Origin: UMGS1663 sp963558185
GTDB taxonomy: Bacteria > Bacillota > Clostridia > TANB77 > CAG-508
Direction: 5' to 3'
NCBI GenBank assembly: GCA_963558185.1
Contig: CAUWFE010000016.1
Span: forward strand, 1-29,706
Length of the DNA stretch: 29,706 bases
Part shown: in pieces, positions 1 through 8,747 of the stretch
Numbering within the stretch: the first letter of the stretch is position 1
How the letters are laid out: every line of letters begins with the position of its first letter
Made by a program: the position numbers and the translations under genes
The notes under the pieces: generated by a model
What the model was told of the DNA's origin: nothing
Seen by the model: only the letters and a program-made list of their open reading frames with translations
Databases searched by the model: none

Positions 1-55
1 ATATTTTTCTTAAAATTTTCTTTCTATTTTTTCCCCAGATTATTTAACTCATATA

Positions 56-1648
56 TTATTTTTTGATAGTATAAATTGAAAAATTGTTATACTTTTCTTC
101 TACAAAGCCTTGTTCTCCTAATTTTTGTCTAAGCTCTTCCGCTCTATTTCCTCGAAGCACATTATTATCTTCTACGACATATAGCATATTTTTATCTATT
201 TCATCATAAAATATAAAATGATATTTTCCTACTCTAGTTATCTCTGTTTCTCCTGTTTTAAATTGTACTATTTCCATATTCTGAATAAACTCATAAGGTG
301 ACATTTGTTTTTCTAGCAGTAGATAAATATACTGTTGTATAGCATCTGTTTCTAAGAAAATTTCTTTATCTGGATATTTTTCATCTAAATATTTTATAAG
401 TGGTATAAAATCTGTATTAAAGCCCACTCCAACTTTATTATTTACATTTTTAAAGTAAAATATTTCAAATAGTATAAAAGTTATAAAAAGTACTACAATT
501 ATACAAATTCCAATAACTTTTCTTTTTTCATATACCCATATTATTGCTTGTGTAGCAAATGCTAACATCATTATGAATAGTGGATTTAATTTATATAGTT
601 GTAAATCTTTAAAGACCAACACACATAAAAATATTAGAACAAACTGTATTAAAAATACTGTTTTTAAATTAATTTCTCTTTTCTTTATAGTTTTTATAGT
701 ATCTTTTATTGTTAATATAAATCCAAATATTGCAAAAGGTATAAGTATATAATAAATTGTTCCAAATTCTTTAAACGAATTTCCAGGATTGTGATCTGCT
801 GAAAATAATAACTGAAATACGTTGTTTTTATTAAATATGTTTAAATTGTATAAGATATTTTCAAATCCGATTTCACCTATTCTATACGTATATAATTTTG
901 GGATAGTTAAAAAGCCGAATTTTATAGCATCTAGTCCACAATAGTTAACTATTTGTAGTAATATTAGTGGAATAGCTAATATTAAAATTGGTATTATAGT
1001 AATTAAGATTTGTTTTAGGTTTATTTTTCTCACATATAGCAGATATGCGCAAAGTCCTATGAAGAACACAGGTAGCATAATATACGATAGTGCATATGTA
1101 TATAAAGTTAATCCCCAAAATACTCCTGATACCAAGAAATGCCAATTCTTTTTTGAGTTAAGAAGTGTAAATACTGATATCATTATAAAAGACGATAGTA
1201 AGTTACAATCTAAGCCCCATCTTGACTGCATAATATGCCAAGGACAAATTGTTATTAATAATGCTAATACTAATGCAAATTTATTTCCTATATATTTTTT
1301 TGCAAGTATATATGCAAGGATTATTGTAATAACGCTAAATATTACTGCTGGTAACCTTATTACAAATACTGAAAGTCCAAAAATTTTAATTAGTATGCTT
1401 GCAATTGCGGCATAAAGTACACTTTGCCCTCCTCCGAAGTTTATTAAGTATACTGGATTTTCATTAAGATATCTATCTGTTCCATATTCAGCCATACAGT
1501 ATGCATCATACATCATTCCAGCTTCATCTTCGTGTACACCATTAGGAAATTTATCTAATAAAACAATTCTAACTAATATTGCTATGAGTAAAATTACAAT
1601 AAATGCTATATTATATTTATCTTTAAAACACCCTTTTATCTTTTCCAT
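56..1648 (-). CDS. PMT/ArnT-type polytopic membrane glycosyltransferase
   Basis: A 530-aa polytopic membrane protein of the GT39/ArnT-like superfamily (dolichyl- or polyprenyl-phosphate-sugar dependent glycosyltransferases). After a first membrane segment (about residues 12-31) comes an acidic extracytoplasmic loop with the HEDEAG motif (D41/E42), the position of the catalytic acidic residue in PMT and ArnT enzymes. About ten further hydrophobic segments follow, then a soluble C-terminal domain of roughly 120 residues. The family moves a sugar from a lipid carrier to an acceptor on the outer face of the membrane; donor and acceptor cannot be read from the sequence. The ATG is preceded by AAGGAAGG at good distance. 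No glycan-synthesis neighbour is in the window, so the gene looks monocistronic. A weak promoter (TTGAAT, 17 bp, TAAATT) can be traced upstream. The family is fairly sure; the substrate is unknown. Confidence 0.75.
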   Translation of the reverse strand: MEKIKGCFKDKYNIAFIVILLIAILVRIVLLDKFPNGVHEDEAGMMYDAYCMAEYGTDRYLNENPVYLINFGGGQSVLYAAIASILIKIFGLSVFVIRLPAVIFSVITIILAYILAKKYIGNKFALVLALLITICPWHIMQSRWGLDCNLLSSFIMISVFTLLNSKKNWHFLVSGVFWGLTLYTYALSYIMLPVFFIGLCAYLLYVRKINLKQILITIIPILILAIPLILLQIVNYCGLDAIKFGFLTIPKLYTYRIGEIGFENILYNLNIFNKNNVFQLLFSADHNPGNSFKEFGTIYYILIPFAIFGFILTIKDTIKTIKKREINLKTVFLIQFVLIFLCVLVFKDLQLYKLNPLFIMMLAFATQAIIWVYEKRKVIGICIIVVLFITFILFEIFYFKNVNNKVGVGFNTDFIPLIKYLDEKYPDKEIFLETDAIQQYIYLLLEKQMSPYEFIQNMEIVQFKTGETEITRVGKYHFIFYDEIDKNMLYVVEDNNVLRGNRAEELRQKLGEQGFVEEKYNNFSIYTIKK

Positions 1649-1743
1649 TTTTTACAATATTCCTTCCTTTGTATTTGTTTAATATAATTTATCATTGAAT
1701 ATATTTTTATTCAATATTAAAATTGAAATTTAAAAAATTTATT

Positions 1744-1997
1744 GTTACTATATAATAGTTTCTGTAAATTAATGCAAGGAATGCCTTTGAATATAAGTTT
1801 TTCATTACATTTCTTAGGTTTATTATGAAATTTAAGAAATTCTAATTTATTTTATGGCACCCTTCCACTAAAAGTGAACTCTTTCCATAAAATTGCACAG
1901 AATTTCTAAAATTTCTCCATAAACATTCGTCATTTCATTCAAAGCTTATATTCAAAGGCATTCTAGCAAAAAATAATAAAAACCATTATATAGTAAC
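1744..1997 (-). mobile_element. MITE-A copy 1, non-autonomous palindromic element
   Basis: A 254-bp non-coding element with terminal inverted repeats GTTACTATATAAT, flanked by the 8-bp direct repeat AATTTATT (1736-1743 and 1998-2005), which looks like a target-site duplication. Internally, 1781-1797 pairs perfectly over 17 bp with 1945-1961, and most of the element can fold into one long imperfect hairpin. A second copy in the opposite orientation lies at 26230-26463 and a half-copy at 7522-7613. There is no open reading frame, so it must be mobilised in trans. The strand is assigned so that all three copies read alike. This element accounts for most of the 440-bp gap between the glycosyltransferase and the zinc-ribbon gene. 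Confidence 0.85.
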
Positions 1998-2026
1998 AAT
2001 TTATTTTTTAATTATTCATTTTTCTC

Positions 2027-2055
2027 TTTTTATTTTATATTTATTATGATATAAT
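2027..2055 (+). promoter_or_regulatory. Extended -10 promoter of the zinc-ribbon gene
   Basis: TATAAT at 2050-2055 is preceded by TG one base upstream (TGaTATAAT), an extended -10 element. The -35 region 17 bp upstream (2027-2032) is poor, as is usual for extended -10 promoters. It starts about 30 bp beyond the end of MITE-A copy 1. Confidence 0.6.
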
Positions 2056-2089
2056 ACGTGCAGTTATAGTTAGAAAGGATGCGATATAT

Positions 2090-2359
2090 ATGCAACTAAA
2101 TCAATGTAGTAGATGTGGCTCATTTTTTGCAACTGAAAGTAATGTATGTCCTAATTGTGAAGCAAAAGATAGGAATGAAATTTCAAAATTAAAAACATTT
2201 TTAACAGAATCTGATGATAATATTTCTTTAGAAGAAATATCTTGTAATACAGGTATTTCTATAAAAAATTTAGATAGATTTTTATCTACAAATGATTTTT
2301 CTTCTTTATCTAAAAAGATTTCTTTAAATGATAAAGGAAATATTAGTATTAATTTATAA
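2090..2359 (+). CDS. Small zinc-ribbon/helix-turn-helix protein, YvyF-like
   Basis: An 89-aa protein with an N-terminal zinc ribbon (C6-x2-C9 and C20-x2-C23), then a charged linker and a helical region, about residues 44-68, with the pattern of a small helix-turn-helix (ISLEEISCNTGIS followed by IKNLDRFL). This arrangement is that of the TIGR03826/YvyF family, named for its place in Bacillus flagellar operons, but no flagellar gene is nearby and homologues also occur in non-motile clostridia. A regulatory or chaperone-like role is possible but not shown. GAAAGGA lies upstream of the ATG, an extended -10 promoter is present and a strong hairpin terminator follows, so it is a single-gene transcription unit. 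Gene certain, family likely, function unknown. Confidence 0.75.
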   Translation: MQLNQCSRCGSFFATESNVCPNCEAKDRNEISKLKTFLTESDDNISLEEISCNTGISIKNLDRFLSTNDFSSLSKKISLNDKGNISINL

Positions 2360-2419
2360 AATTTATAGCTAAATGTGCATATTTTAATATACATAATTTA
2401 AAAATTTGTGCACAGTAAC

Positions 2420-2456
2420 AAAGCCCCATTAATAATAATTGGGGGCTTTATTTTTA
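2420..2456 (+). terminator. Rho-independent terminator after the zinc-ribbon gene
   Basis: Stem AAAGCCCC (2420-2427) pairs with GGGGCTTT (2442-2449), with a 14-nt AT-rich loop and a following T-rich stretch. It is correctly placed about 60 bp after the stop codon. Confidence 0.85.
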
Positions 2457-2490
2457 TATAAAAATTTTGTTACATTTTTATCATTATTCT

Positions 2491-4353
2491 TTAATCTATT
2501 TCTATTGCACCTGTATATAGTCCATAATATGTTCCATGTTTTGCTATAAGTTCTTCATGATTTCCTCTTTCTATAATTCTTCCATGGTCTAATACCATTA
2601 TTAAATCTGAATTTCTAATTGTAGAAAGTCTATGTGCTATTACAAATACTGTTCTTCCCTTCATTAATTTATCCATACCTTCTTGAACAATTTTTTCAGT
2701 TCTAGTATCAATACTTGATGTTGCTTCATCTAATATTAATACTGGTGGATTATATAATGCTGCTCTTGCTATTGATAATAATTGTCTTTGCCCTTGTGAT
2801 AGTCCTTCTCCATTTCCTGTTATAACTGTATCATATCCTTCTGGTAAATGCCTTATAAACTGGTCTGCATTAGATAATTTTGCAGCTTCATACACTTCTT
2901 CATCTGTTGCATCTAATTTACTATATTTTATATTGTCTTTTATTGTTCCTGTAAATAAATTAGTGTCTTGTAAAACCATTCCTAAAGAACGACGTAAATC
3001 TTCTTTTTTAATTTTTTGAATATTAATTCTATCATAACGAATTTTTCCACTTTGTATATCATAAAAGCGATTAATTAAATTTGTAATTGTTGTTTTTCCA
3101 GCACCTGTTGCTCCTACAAACGAAACTTTTTGACCTTCTTTTGCTTCTAATGTTATGTCATGTAATACCATCTTTTTATCTTGATACCCAAAATTTACAT
3201 TTTCAAATTGGACCTGACCACGAAGCCTTGTATATGTAATTCTTCCATCTTTATGTGGATGTTTCCATGCCCATATTCCTGTTCTTTCTTTAGTTTCTAC
3301 TATTTTACCATTTTCTATCTTCGCATTAACCAATGTAACATATCCATCATCAACTTCGACTTCTTCATCCATTAGTTTAAATATTCTTTCAGCTCCTGCT
3401 AATGCCATAATTATAAAATTCATTTCTTCTGAAACTTGACCAATTGGATTTGTAAATGCTTTTATAAATTGTAAAAAGGCTGCTATACTTCCAACAGTTA
3501 ATATTCCATTAACTGATAAGATTCCTCCTACAACCGCAACTAAAACATATCCTAAGTTTCCTATATTCATAATGCAAGGCATTAAAATGTTAGCATACAT
3601 ATTTGCTTTTGCTGTGCTTTCACATAATTCTTCATTTATTTCATCAAATTTCTTTTTTGTTTCTTCTTCATGGCAAAATACTTTTACTACTTTTTGCCCT
3701 TCCATCATTTCTTCTATATATCCATTTATTTTTCCAATATTTTCTTGTTGCTTTACAAAGAACTTAGAACTATTTCCTCCTAAAAATTTAGAAACTATTA
3801 TCATAATAGAAACCATTGCAAGTACTACTAGTGTTAAATACAAATTTGTAGCAAACATTGAAATTAAAATACTTATCATTGTTATACAGGCTGCAAATAC
3901 CTGTGGAATACTTTGACTTACAGCATCTCGCAATGTATCTACATCATTTGTATATGTACTCATTATTTCACCATGTGTTTTGCTATCAAAAAAACCTATT
4001 GGTAAATTTTGCATATGATTAAACATTTCTCCACGTATTTTGTTTAAAGTTCCTTGCGAAATATTTATCATTAATCTATTATATATGTATGTACATATAA
4101 TTCCAATAATATATGTTATCCCCATTGCAATAATTGCTTTATTTAGCATTGCAAAATCTGGTGTTTGCTGTGATAGCATTGGCACTATTAACTCATCTAT
4201 TAAGTATTTTAAAAATTGAATACCTGCAACACCAACTAATGAACTGATTATTATGCTAATGCATACAATTGCAAATTGCAATTTATATGTTGTTATTACA
4301 TATTTTAATAATCTTAAAATAGTTTTTCCTTTTCCACTTTTAGTTTTCTGCAC
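2491..4353 (-). CDS. ABC exporter half-transporter, catalytically competent partner
   Basis: A 620-aa half-transporter: transmembrane domain (residues 1-325, six segments) fused to a nucleotide-binding domain. Visible motifs are Walker A GATGAGKT (414-421), Q-loop, signature LSQGQ (518-522), Walker B LILDEATS with catalytic E543, and an H-loop in FVIAHRLST. About 50 extra residues lie between membrane domain and NBD (about 333-380, containing WAWKHPH). The LSQGQ signature in place of LSGGQ and the intact Glu and His match the consensus subunit of heterodimeric exporters of the TM287/288 or YheI/YheH type. The start is GTG, 8 bp after GGAGG, and overlaps the end of the upstream partner by 14 bp, so the two are translationally coupled. 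The likely role is export of drugs, lipids or peptides; the substrate cannot be predicted. Confidence 0.9.
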   Translation of the reverse strand: MQKTKSGKGKTILRLLKYVITTYKLQFAIVCISIIISSLVGVAGIQFLKYLIDELIVPMLSQQTPDFAMLNKAIIAMGITYIIGIICTYIYNRLMINISQGTLNKIRGEMFNHMQNLPIGFFDSKTHGEIMSTYTNDVDTLRDAVSQSIPQVFAACITMISILISMFATNLYLTLVVLAMVSIMIIVSKFLGGNSSKFFVKQQENIGKINGYIEEMMEGQKVVKVFCHEEETKKKFDEINEELCESTAKANMYANILMPCIMNIGNLGYVLVAVVGGILSVNGILTVGSIAAFLQFIKAFTNPIGQVSEEMNFIIMALAGAERIFKLMDEEVEVDDGYVTLVNAKIENGKIVETKERTGIWAWKHPHKDGRITYTRLRGQVQFENVNFGYQDKKMVLHDITLEAKEGQKVSFVGATGAGKTTITNLINRFYDIQSGKIRYDRINIQKIKKEDLRRSLGMVLQDTNLFTGTIKDNIKYSKLDATDEEVYEAAKLSNADQFIRHLPEGYDTVITGNGEGLSQGQRQLLSIARAALYNPPVLILDEATSSIDTRTEKIVQEGMDKLMKGRTVFVIAHRLSTIRNSDLIMVLDHGRIIERGNHEELIAKHGTYYGLYTGAIEID

Positions 4354-6094
4354 TGTCTTTTCCTCCTTTCATTTGTGACTCATATACCTCTTTATAAATT
4401 GAATCTTTTTGTAATAATTCTTCAGATGTTCCTATTCCATGAATTTTACCATCATCCATTACAACAATTTTATCAGCATCTTCTATAGAAGATATTCTTT
4501 GTGCAATAATTATTTTTGTAGTATTAGGTATTTGTTCTCTAAAGGCTTTTCTAATAAATGCATCTGTTTTTGTATCTACTGCACTTGTAGAGTCATCTAA
4601 AATTAATATTTTTGGTTTCTTTAGTAAAGCTCTTGCTATACAAATTCTTTGTTTTTGACCACCAGATACATTTGTGCCTCCTTGATCTAACATAGTATCA
4701 TATTTTTCTGGAAATTCTTGAATAAATCCATCTGCTTGAGATAATTTACATGCGTTTTCTAACACTTCTTGGTCTGCTTCTTTATCTCCCCATCTTAAGT
4801 TTTCTGCTATTGTTCCTGAAAATAATACATTTTTTTGTAATACCATTGCAACAGAATCTCGTAGTGTTTGTATATCATAATCTCTTACATCTACTCCTCC
4901 TACTAAAATTTTTCCTTTTGTTACATCATATAACCTTGGTATTAATTGAACTAATGTAGATTTTGAACTTCCTGTTCCTCCAATAATTCCTATTGTCTCT
5001 CCTGATTTTATTCTTAAGTTAATATTTTCAAGTGAATTGTCACTTTCTTCTTTTGCATCTCCATATTTAAAAGTTACATTTTCAAATATAATTGAACCAT
5101 CTTTTACTTCTTTTACTGCATTTTCTTTATTTTTTATTGTTGCCTCTTCTTCTAGTACTTCTACAATTCTTTCTGCAGATGATTGTGAAATTATAATCAT
5201 AACAAATACAAATGATAACATCATTAAGCTCATAAGTATTTGCCATGCATATGTAATAATACTAGAAAGTTCACCTGTTTGCATTGAACCTCCAACTATT
5301 GCTTTTGCTCCTAAATATGAAATTACTAGTACACAAGTATAAATAGTAAATTGCATAACTGGACTATTAAAAGCTACTATTTTTTCAGCTTTTTTAAAGT
5401 TGTTATATACTTCATCATTTACATTTTTAAATTTTTCTTTTTCATGTTGTTCTTTTGCATATGATTTTACTACTCTAATTGCATTTAAGTTTTCTTGCAC
5501 TACTCGATTTAATTTATCATATTTTTTAAATACTTTTTCAAAATTAGGATGTGCTTTTATTATAATAAACCATAATGTAAAACCTAAAATTGGTACTGCT
5601 ACTAAAAATACACAAGATAGTCCAGCATTAATTCCAAATGCCATTATTAGTGAAAATATAAGCATTATTGGTCCTCTAACAAATATACGTATTATCATTT
5701 GATATGCCATTTGAACATTAGTAATATCTGTTGTTAGCCTTGTTACTAAGCTAGATGTTGAAAATTTATCTATATTTTCAAATGAATAAGTTTGAATTTT
5801 ATAAAACATTCCCTTTCTTAAGTTTTTTGCAAATCCTGCTGATGCTTTTGCTGCATATTTACCAGATAGCATTCCAAATGTTAATGATAAAAGAGCCGCA
5901 ATTATTAATAATACTCCCATTTTTAAAATGTAATTTACATCTTGATTTTGAATTCCAACATCTATTATTTTTGCCATTAGTAATGGTATGATTACTTCCA
6001 TTATTACTTCTAATACTACAAATATTGGTGTTAAGATAGATTCTTTTTTATATTCTTTAATATATTTTGATAATTTTTTTATTAATTTTAGCAT
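4340..6094 (-). CDS. ABC exporter half-transporter, degenerate-site partner
   Basis: A 584-aa half-transporter with a six-segment membrane domain (residues 1-305) and an NBD. Walker A is GGTGSSKS (372-379) and the signature VSGGQ is canonical. The Walker B region reads LILDDSTSA, so the catalytic glutamate is Asp501, and the H-loop histidine is Gln532 (IIAQRISS). These two substitutions define the degenerate ATP site of asymmetric heterodimeric exporters, in which only the site completed by the partner hydrolyses ATP. The start ATG follows AGGAGG. It is the promoter-proximal gene of a two-gene operon, overlapping the next gene by 14 bp. A hairpin (6120-6150) lies just upstream of its ribosome-binding site. 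Confidence 0.9.
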   Translation of the reverse strand: MLKLIKKLSKYIKEYKKESILTPIFVVLEVIMEVIIPLLMAKIIDVGIQNQDVNYILKMGVLLIIAALLSLTFGMLSGKYAAKASAGFAKNLRKGMFYKIQTYSFENIDKFSTSSLVTRLTTDITNVQMAYQMIIRIFVRGPIMLIFSLIMAFGINAGLSCVFLVAVPILGFTLWFIIIKAHPNFEKVFKKYDKLNRVVQENLNAIRVVKSYAKEQHEKEKFKNVNDEVYNNFKKAEKIVAFNSPVMQFTIYTCVLVISYLGAKAIVGGSMQTGELSSIITYAWQILMSLMMLSFVFVMIIISQSSAERIVEVLEEEATIKNKENAVKEVKDGSIIFENVTFKYGDAKEESDNSLENINLRIKSGETIGIIGGTGSSKSTLVQLIPRLYDVTKGKILVGGVDVRDYDIQTLRDSVAMVLQKNVLFSGTIAENLRWGDKEADQEVLENACKLSQADGFIQEFPEKYDTMLDQGGTNVSGGQKQRICIARALLKKPKILILDDSTSAVDTKTDAFIRKAFREQIPNTTKIIIAQRISSIEDADKIVVMDDGKIHGIGTSEELLQKDSIYKEVYESQMKGGKDSAEN

Positions 6095-6119
6095 TTTTTC
6101 CTCCTATTTTTGCTTATTT

Positions 6120-6150
6120 AATCGCCTAATGTATTTTTACATAGGCGATT
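6120..6150 (-). other. Hairpin in the leader of the ABC exporter operon
   Basis: AATCGCCTA-A-TGTA pairs with TACATAGGCGATT (13 bp with one bulged A, short loop). It lies between the end of the phosphorylase gene and the ribosome-binding site of the first ABC gene. The minus-strand transcript has no clear U-tract after it, so it may be an inefficient terminator, an attenuator or a processing site. Confidence 0.5.
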
Positions 6151-6165
6151 TATATAAAATTTTAT

Positions 6166-7479
6166 CTATTTTATGTTATATGCTTTTTCAATTTCTTCTT
6201 TTGCTTCTTTTATTATTTCTTTTTTATTAGTATGTAGATATGCTAAGATTTCTCCTTTTTTTACTGTGCTTCCAACCTTTTTTTCTAATGTTATTCCTGC
6301 TGACATATCTATATTATCTTCTTTTGTATTTCTTCCTGCTCCTAGTTTACATGATGTTTTTCCTATTATTCCTGCATCTAATTTATCTACAATACCTGAT
6401 TTTGAGCTATATATAGGCTCAATGTATTGTGCTTTAGTAAATTTATCTATATTTTCTAAATAACTAATATCTCCACCTTGATTTTTTATTAGTTGTTTAA
6501 ATTTTTCGAATGCTTTTCCATTTTGTATTACTTGTAACATCTGCTCTTTATATTTTTTTATTTCTTCTTTTTCTTCCATTTCATTTGGAATAATAATTCT
6601 TTCTTCTTTTGATGTTACAAATTCTTTTTTTGTTGATAATTTTATCATTTGCGAACCTATTTCTAATACAACTTTTTTTACATCTTCCTGCATTCTTCCT
6701 TGTAAGAAATTAATAGTTTCTATTATTTCTAAATTATTTCCTACACTGTATCCTAAAGGTTCTTCCATATTTGTTATTACACATACAGTTTCTTTTCCTA
6801 CTTTTTCTCCTATTTGTTCCATCTGTTTTGAAAGTTCAATAGCTTCTTCTTTATTTTTCATAAAAGCTCCACTTCCACAGGTTACATCTAATACTATTTT
6901 ATTTGCACCAGATGCAATTTTTTTACTCATAATACTAGAAGCAATTAATGGAATACTATCTGTACATGAAATAGAATCTCTAAGTGCATATATTTTTTTA
7001 TCTGCTGGAGCTAAATTAGATGTTTGTGTGATTAGGCTTACACCAATTTTTTGTACATTTTGTATAAATTCTTTTTGATTTAGCATTGTTTTGTAACCTG
7101 GTATTGCCTCTATTTTATCTGCTGTTCCTCCAGTAAAGCCTAGGCCTCTTCCAGACATTTTTGCAACTGGTATTCCTAAACTTGCAATTATAGGAATTAG
7201 TATAAGTGTTACTTTATCTCCTACTCCTCCTGTGCTATGTTTATCAACTACATTACCAAGCTTTGATAAATCTAATTTTTCACCTGAATTTGCCATAGCC
7301 ATAGTTAAATATGTAAGCTCATTTTCTGTCATTCCATTTAAATAAATTGCCATTACTAATGCTGATGCCTGATAGTCAGGAATTTTATCATTAGTATAAT
7401 TTTTAATAAAATATTCTATTTCTTCTTTTGATAATTCTGTTTTATTTTTCTTTTTATCTATTATTTCTTTCATATTCAT
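6166..7479 (-). CDS. pdp: Pyrimidine-nucleoside phosphorylase
   Basis: A 437-aa member of the thymidine/pyrimidine-nucleoside phosphorylase family, close to the usual 430-435 aa. Phosphate-binding motif KHSTGGVGDK is at residues 80-89 and the family signature SGRGLGFTGGTADKIE at 109-124. An N-terminal helical domain precedes the alpha/beta domain, and a C-terminal lipoyl-like domain ends in acidic residues and lysines. It cleaves uridine, thymidine or deoxyuridine with phosphate to the base and (deoxy)ribose-1-phosphate in cytoplasmic nucleoside salvage. Length and sequence favour the Gram-positive broad-specificity Pdp over a strict DeoA, but this cannot be proved here. The first ATG is about 8 nt from AAGAGGT. 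No other nucleoside-catabolism gene adjoins it. Confidence 0.9.
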   Translation of the reverse strand: MNMKEIIDKKKNKTELSKEEIEYFIKNYTNDKIPDYQASALVMAIYLNGMTENELTYLTMAMANSGEKLDLSKLGNVVDKHSTGGVGDKVTLILIPIIASLGIPVAKMSGRGLGFTGGTADKIEAIPGYKTMLNQKEFIQNVQKIGVSLITQTSNLAPADKKIYALRDSISCTDSIPLIASSIMSKKIASGANKIVLDVTCGSGAFMKNKEEAIELSKQMEQIGEKVGKETVCVITNMEEPLGYSVGNNLEIIETINFLQGRMQEDVKKVVLEIGSQMIKLSTKKEFVTSKEERIIIPNEMEEKEEIKKYKEQMLQVIQNGKAFEKFKQLIKNQGGDISYLENIDKFTKAQYIEPIYSSKSGIVDKLDAGIIGKTSCKLGAGRNTKEDNIDMSAGITLEKKVGSTVKKGEILAYLHTNKKEIIKEAKEEIEKAYNIK

Positions 7480-7521
7480 ATATTTTTACCTCTTGTTTAT
7501 TTTTTAATTTGCAAACATTTT

Positions 7522-7613
7522 ATTACTTTTTATCATTTTTACTAAAATTCCTTGAAATATAAGCTTTAAATGAGATTACAAATGTTTATGGAGAAATTTT
7601 AGAAATTCTCTAT
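7522..7613 (+). mobile_element. MITE-A relic (left half) abutting rnhB
   Basis: About 92 bp align with the first 90 bp of MITE-A copy 2: ATTACT in place of GTTACT, then CTAAAAT-CCTTG-AATATAAGCTTT and the shared block GTTTATGGAGAAATTTTAG. The right half is missing. The match runs through the last codons of rnhB, whose TAG (7610-7612) corresponds to sequence inside full copies. The other right-hand features and any second target duplication are lost, so this is a decayed or truncated copy. It can form a short GAGAAT/ATTTCTC hairpin downstream of rnhB. Confidence 0.7.
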
Positions 7614-8242
7614 GAAATAAAATGTTTTACAAAACTTAATCTATGTAATGGGCAAATTCCACAACTTTTTATTGCTTCTATATGTGCTTTTGTTCCATAT
7701 CCTTTATGTTTAGCAAAACCATATTGAGGATATATTTCGTCCCACTCTTTCATTATTCTATCCCTTGTAACTTTAGCAATAATTGATGCTGCTGCAATAG
7801 AGTAACTTTTTGCATCTCCTTTTATTATTGAAACATATGGTATTCCACATGTATCAATTTTAGTTAATGCATCTACTAATATCTTTTGTGGTTTTATTTG
7901 TAAGCCACTTACTGCTTTAGTTAACCCTTCTTTTGTAGCATTTAATATATTTACATTGTCAATTTCTTTTTGGTCAATAATACTAACACTATAGCTTATA
8001 GCTTCTTCTATTATTTGCTCATATAATTTTTCTCTCTTTTTTTCAGAAACTTTTTTAGAATCATTTACTCCTTCTATCATTGAATCTTTTGGCATTATAA
8101 CTGCCGCAACAACAACTGGTCCTGCTAATGGTCCTCTTCCTGCTTCATCTATTCCGCAAATATATTCTATATTTTCTTTACTATATATTTCATTTTCAAT
8201 TTTTTTAATTTCTTGTAATCTTTCTTCTTCTTTTTCTTTCAT
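7610..8242 (-). CDS. rnhB: Ribonuclease HII
   Basis: A 210-aa RNase HII. The active-site block CGIDEAGRGPLAGPVV gives D32 and E33, with further acidic ligands D124 (ILVDAL) and D143 (KGDAKSYSIAAASI); the family block AKVTRDR follows. The enzyme nicks RNA in RNA/DNA hybrids and starts excision of misincorporated ribonucleotides in the cytoplasm. The start ATG follows GGAGAAAAATTTCG. About 20 charged residues precede the catalytic core, as in other clostridial RnhB proteins. The extreme C-terminus (IS and the stop codon) lies in the MITE-A relic, so the tail may have been re-ended by the insertion; the catalytic domain is complete. The prepilin-like gene is 31 bp upstream on the same strand and may be cotranscribed. 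Confidence 0.95.
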   Translation of the reverse strand: MKEKEEERLQEIKKIENEIYSKENIEYICGIDEAGRGPLAGPVVVAAVIMPKDSMIEGVNDSKKVSEKKREKLYEQIIEEAISYSVSIIDQKEIDNVNILNATKEGLTKAVSGLQIKPQKILVDALTKIDTCGIPYVSIIKGDAKSYSIAAASIIAKVTRDRIMKEWDEIYPQYGFAKHKGYGTKAHIEAIKSCGICPLHRLSFVKHFIS

Positions 8243-8273
8243 CGAAATTTTTCTCCTTTATAATTTTATGTAA

Positions 8274-8747
8274 TTAGTAATTTGCAATTTCTGATAATTT
8301 ATAATATACCTTATCTTCTATTTTTAAGCCTTGTGTCCAGATTATTTCATTTGTTGCATAATTTACAATATAAAAATTACCTTCTCCAAATACAATTCCT
8401 TCTATTTGCATTTCTTTTAAAATTTCACCATCTACTATGTAGTATTTGTCAAAATTTTGCTCTTCTGGTGTAATTACTTTTTTTTCTAACATTTCCTTTA
8501 CTTTTTCGTTTTCTTGATTATCTACTAATTTTTTTCCTTTTAAAATTGTTTCATCTTTTTTTGCAATAGAAGATTCTTGCAGAACCTTAATTTTACCTTG
8601 AACTAATAACATGTTTGTTTTTACATTTTCTATTCTTGATGCTTGAAAGCCTTTTCCTACAAAATACACTGCTGATGCTATTATTCCTATTATAATTATT
8701 ATTGCTATTATTACACTTATTAATGACATTGCTTTTTCATTTTTCAT
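8274..8747 (-). CDS. Prepilin/pseudopilin-like protein
   Basis: A 157-aa protein with a short basic N-terminus (MKNEKA), then M-S-L-I-S and about 20 hydrophobic residues (7-27), the layout of class III signal sequences of type IV pilins and type II pseudopilins. The predicted cleavage would follow Ala6. The usual Glu5 is replaced by Ser, so membership rests on general shape. The remainder is a soluble, lysine/glutamate-rich domain with no cysteine. No prepilin peptidase or assembly ATPase gene is in the window. The ribosome-binding site GGAGAGGA lies about 10 nt from ATG. It is 31 bp ahead of rnhB on the same strand. It could also be an ordinary single-pass secreted or membrane protein. Confidence 0.6.
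   Translation of the reverse strand: MKNEKAMSLISVIIAIIIIIGIIASAVYFVGKGFQASRIENVKTNMLLVQGKIKVLQESSIAKKDETILKGKKLVDNQENEKVKEMLEKKVITPEEQNFDKYYIVDGEILKEMQIEGIVFGEGNFYIVNYATNEIIWTQGLKIEDKVYYKLSEIANY

Noticed and set aside
2405..2417. TTTGTGCACAGTAAC resembling a MITE-B terminal repeat before the zinc-ribbon terminator
   Set aside because: Only about ten bases match and there is no partner end or target duplication.
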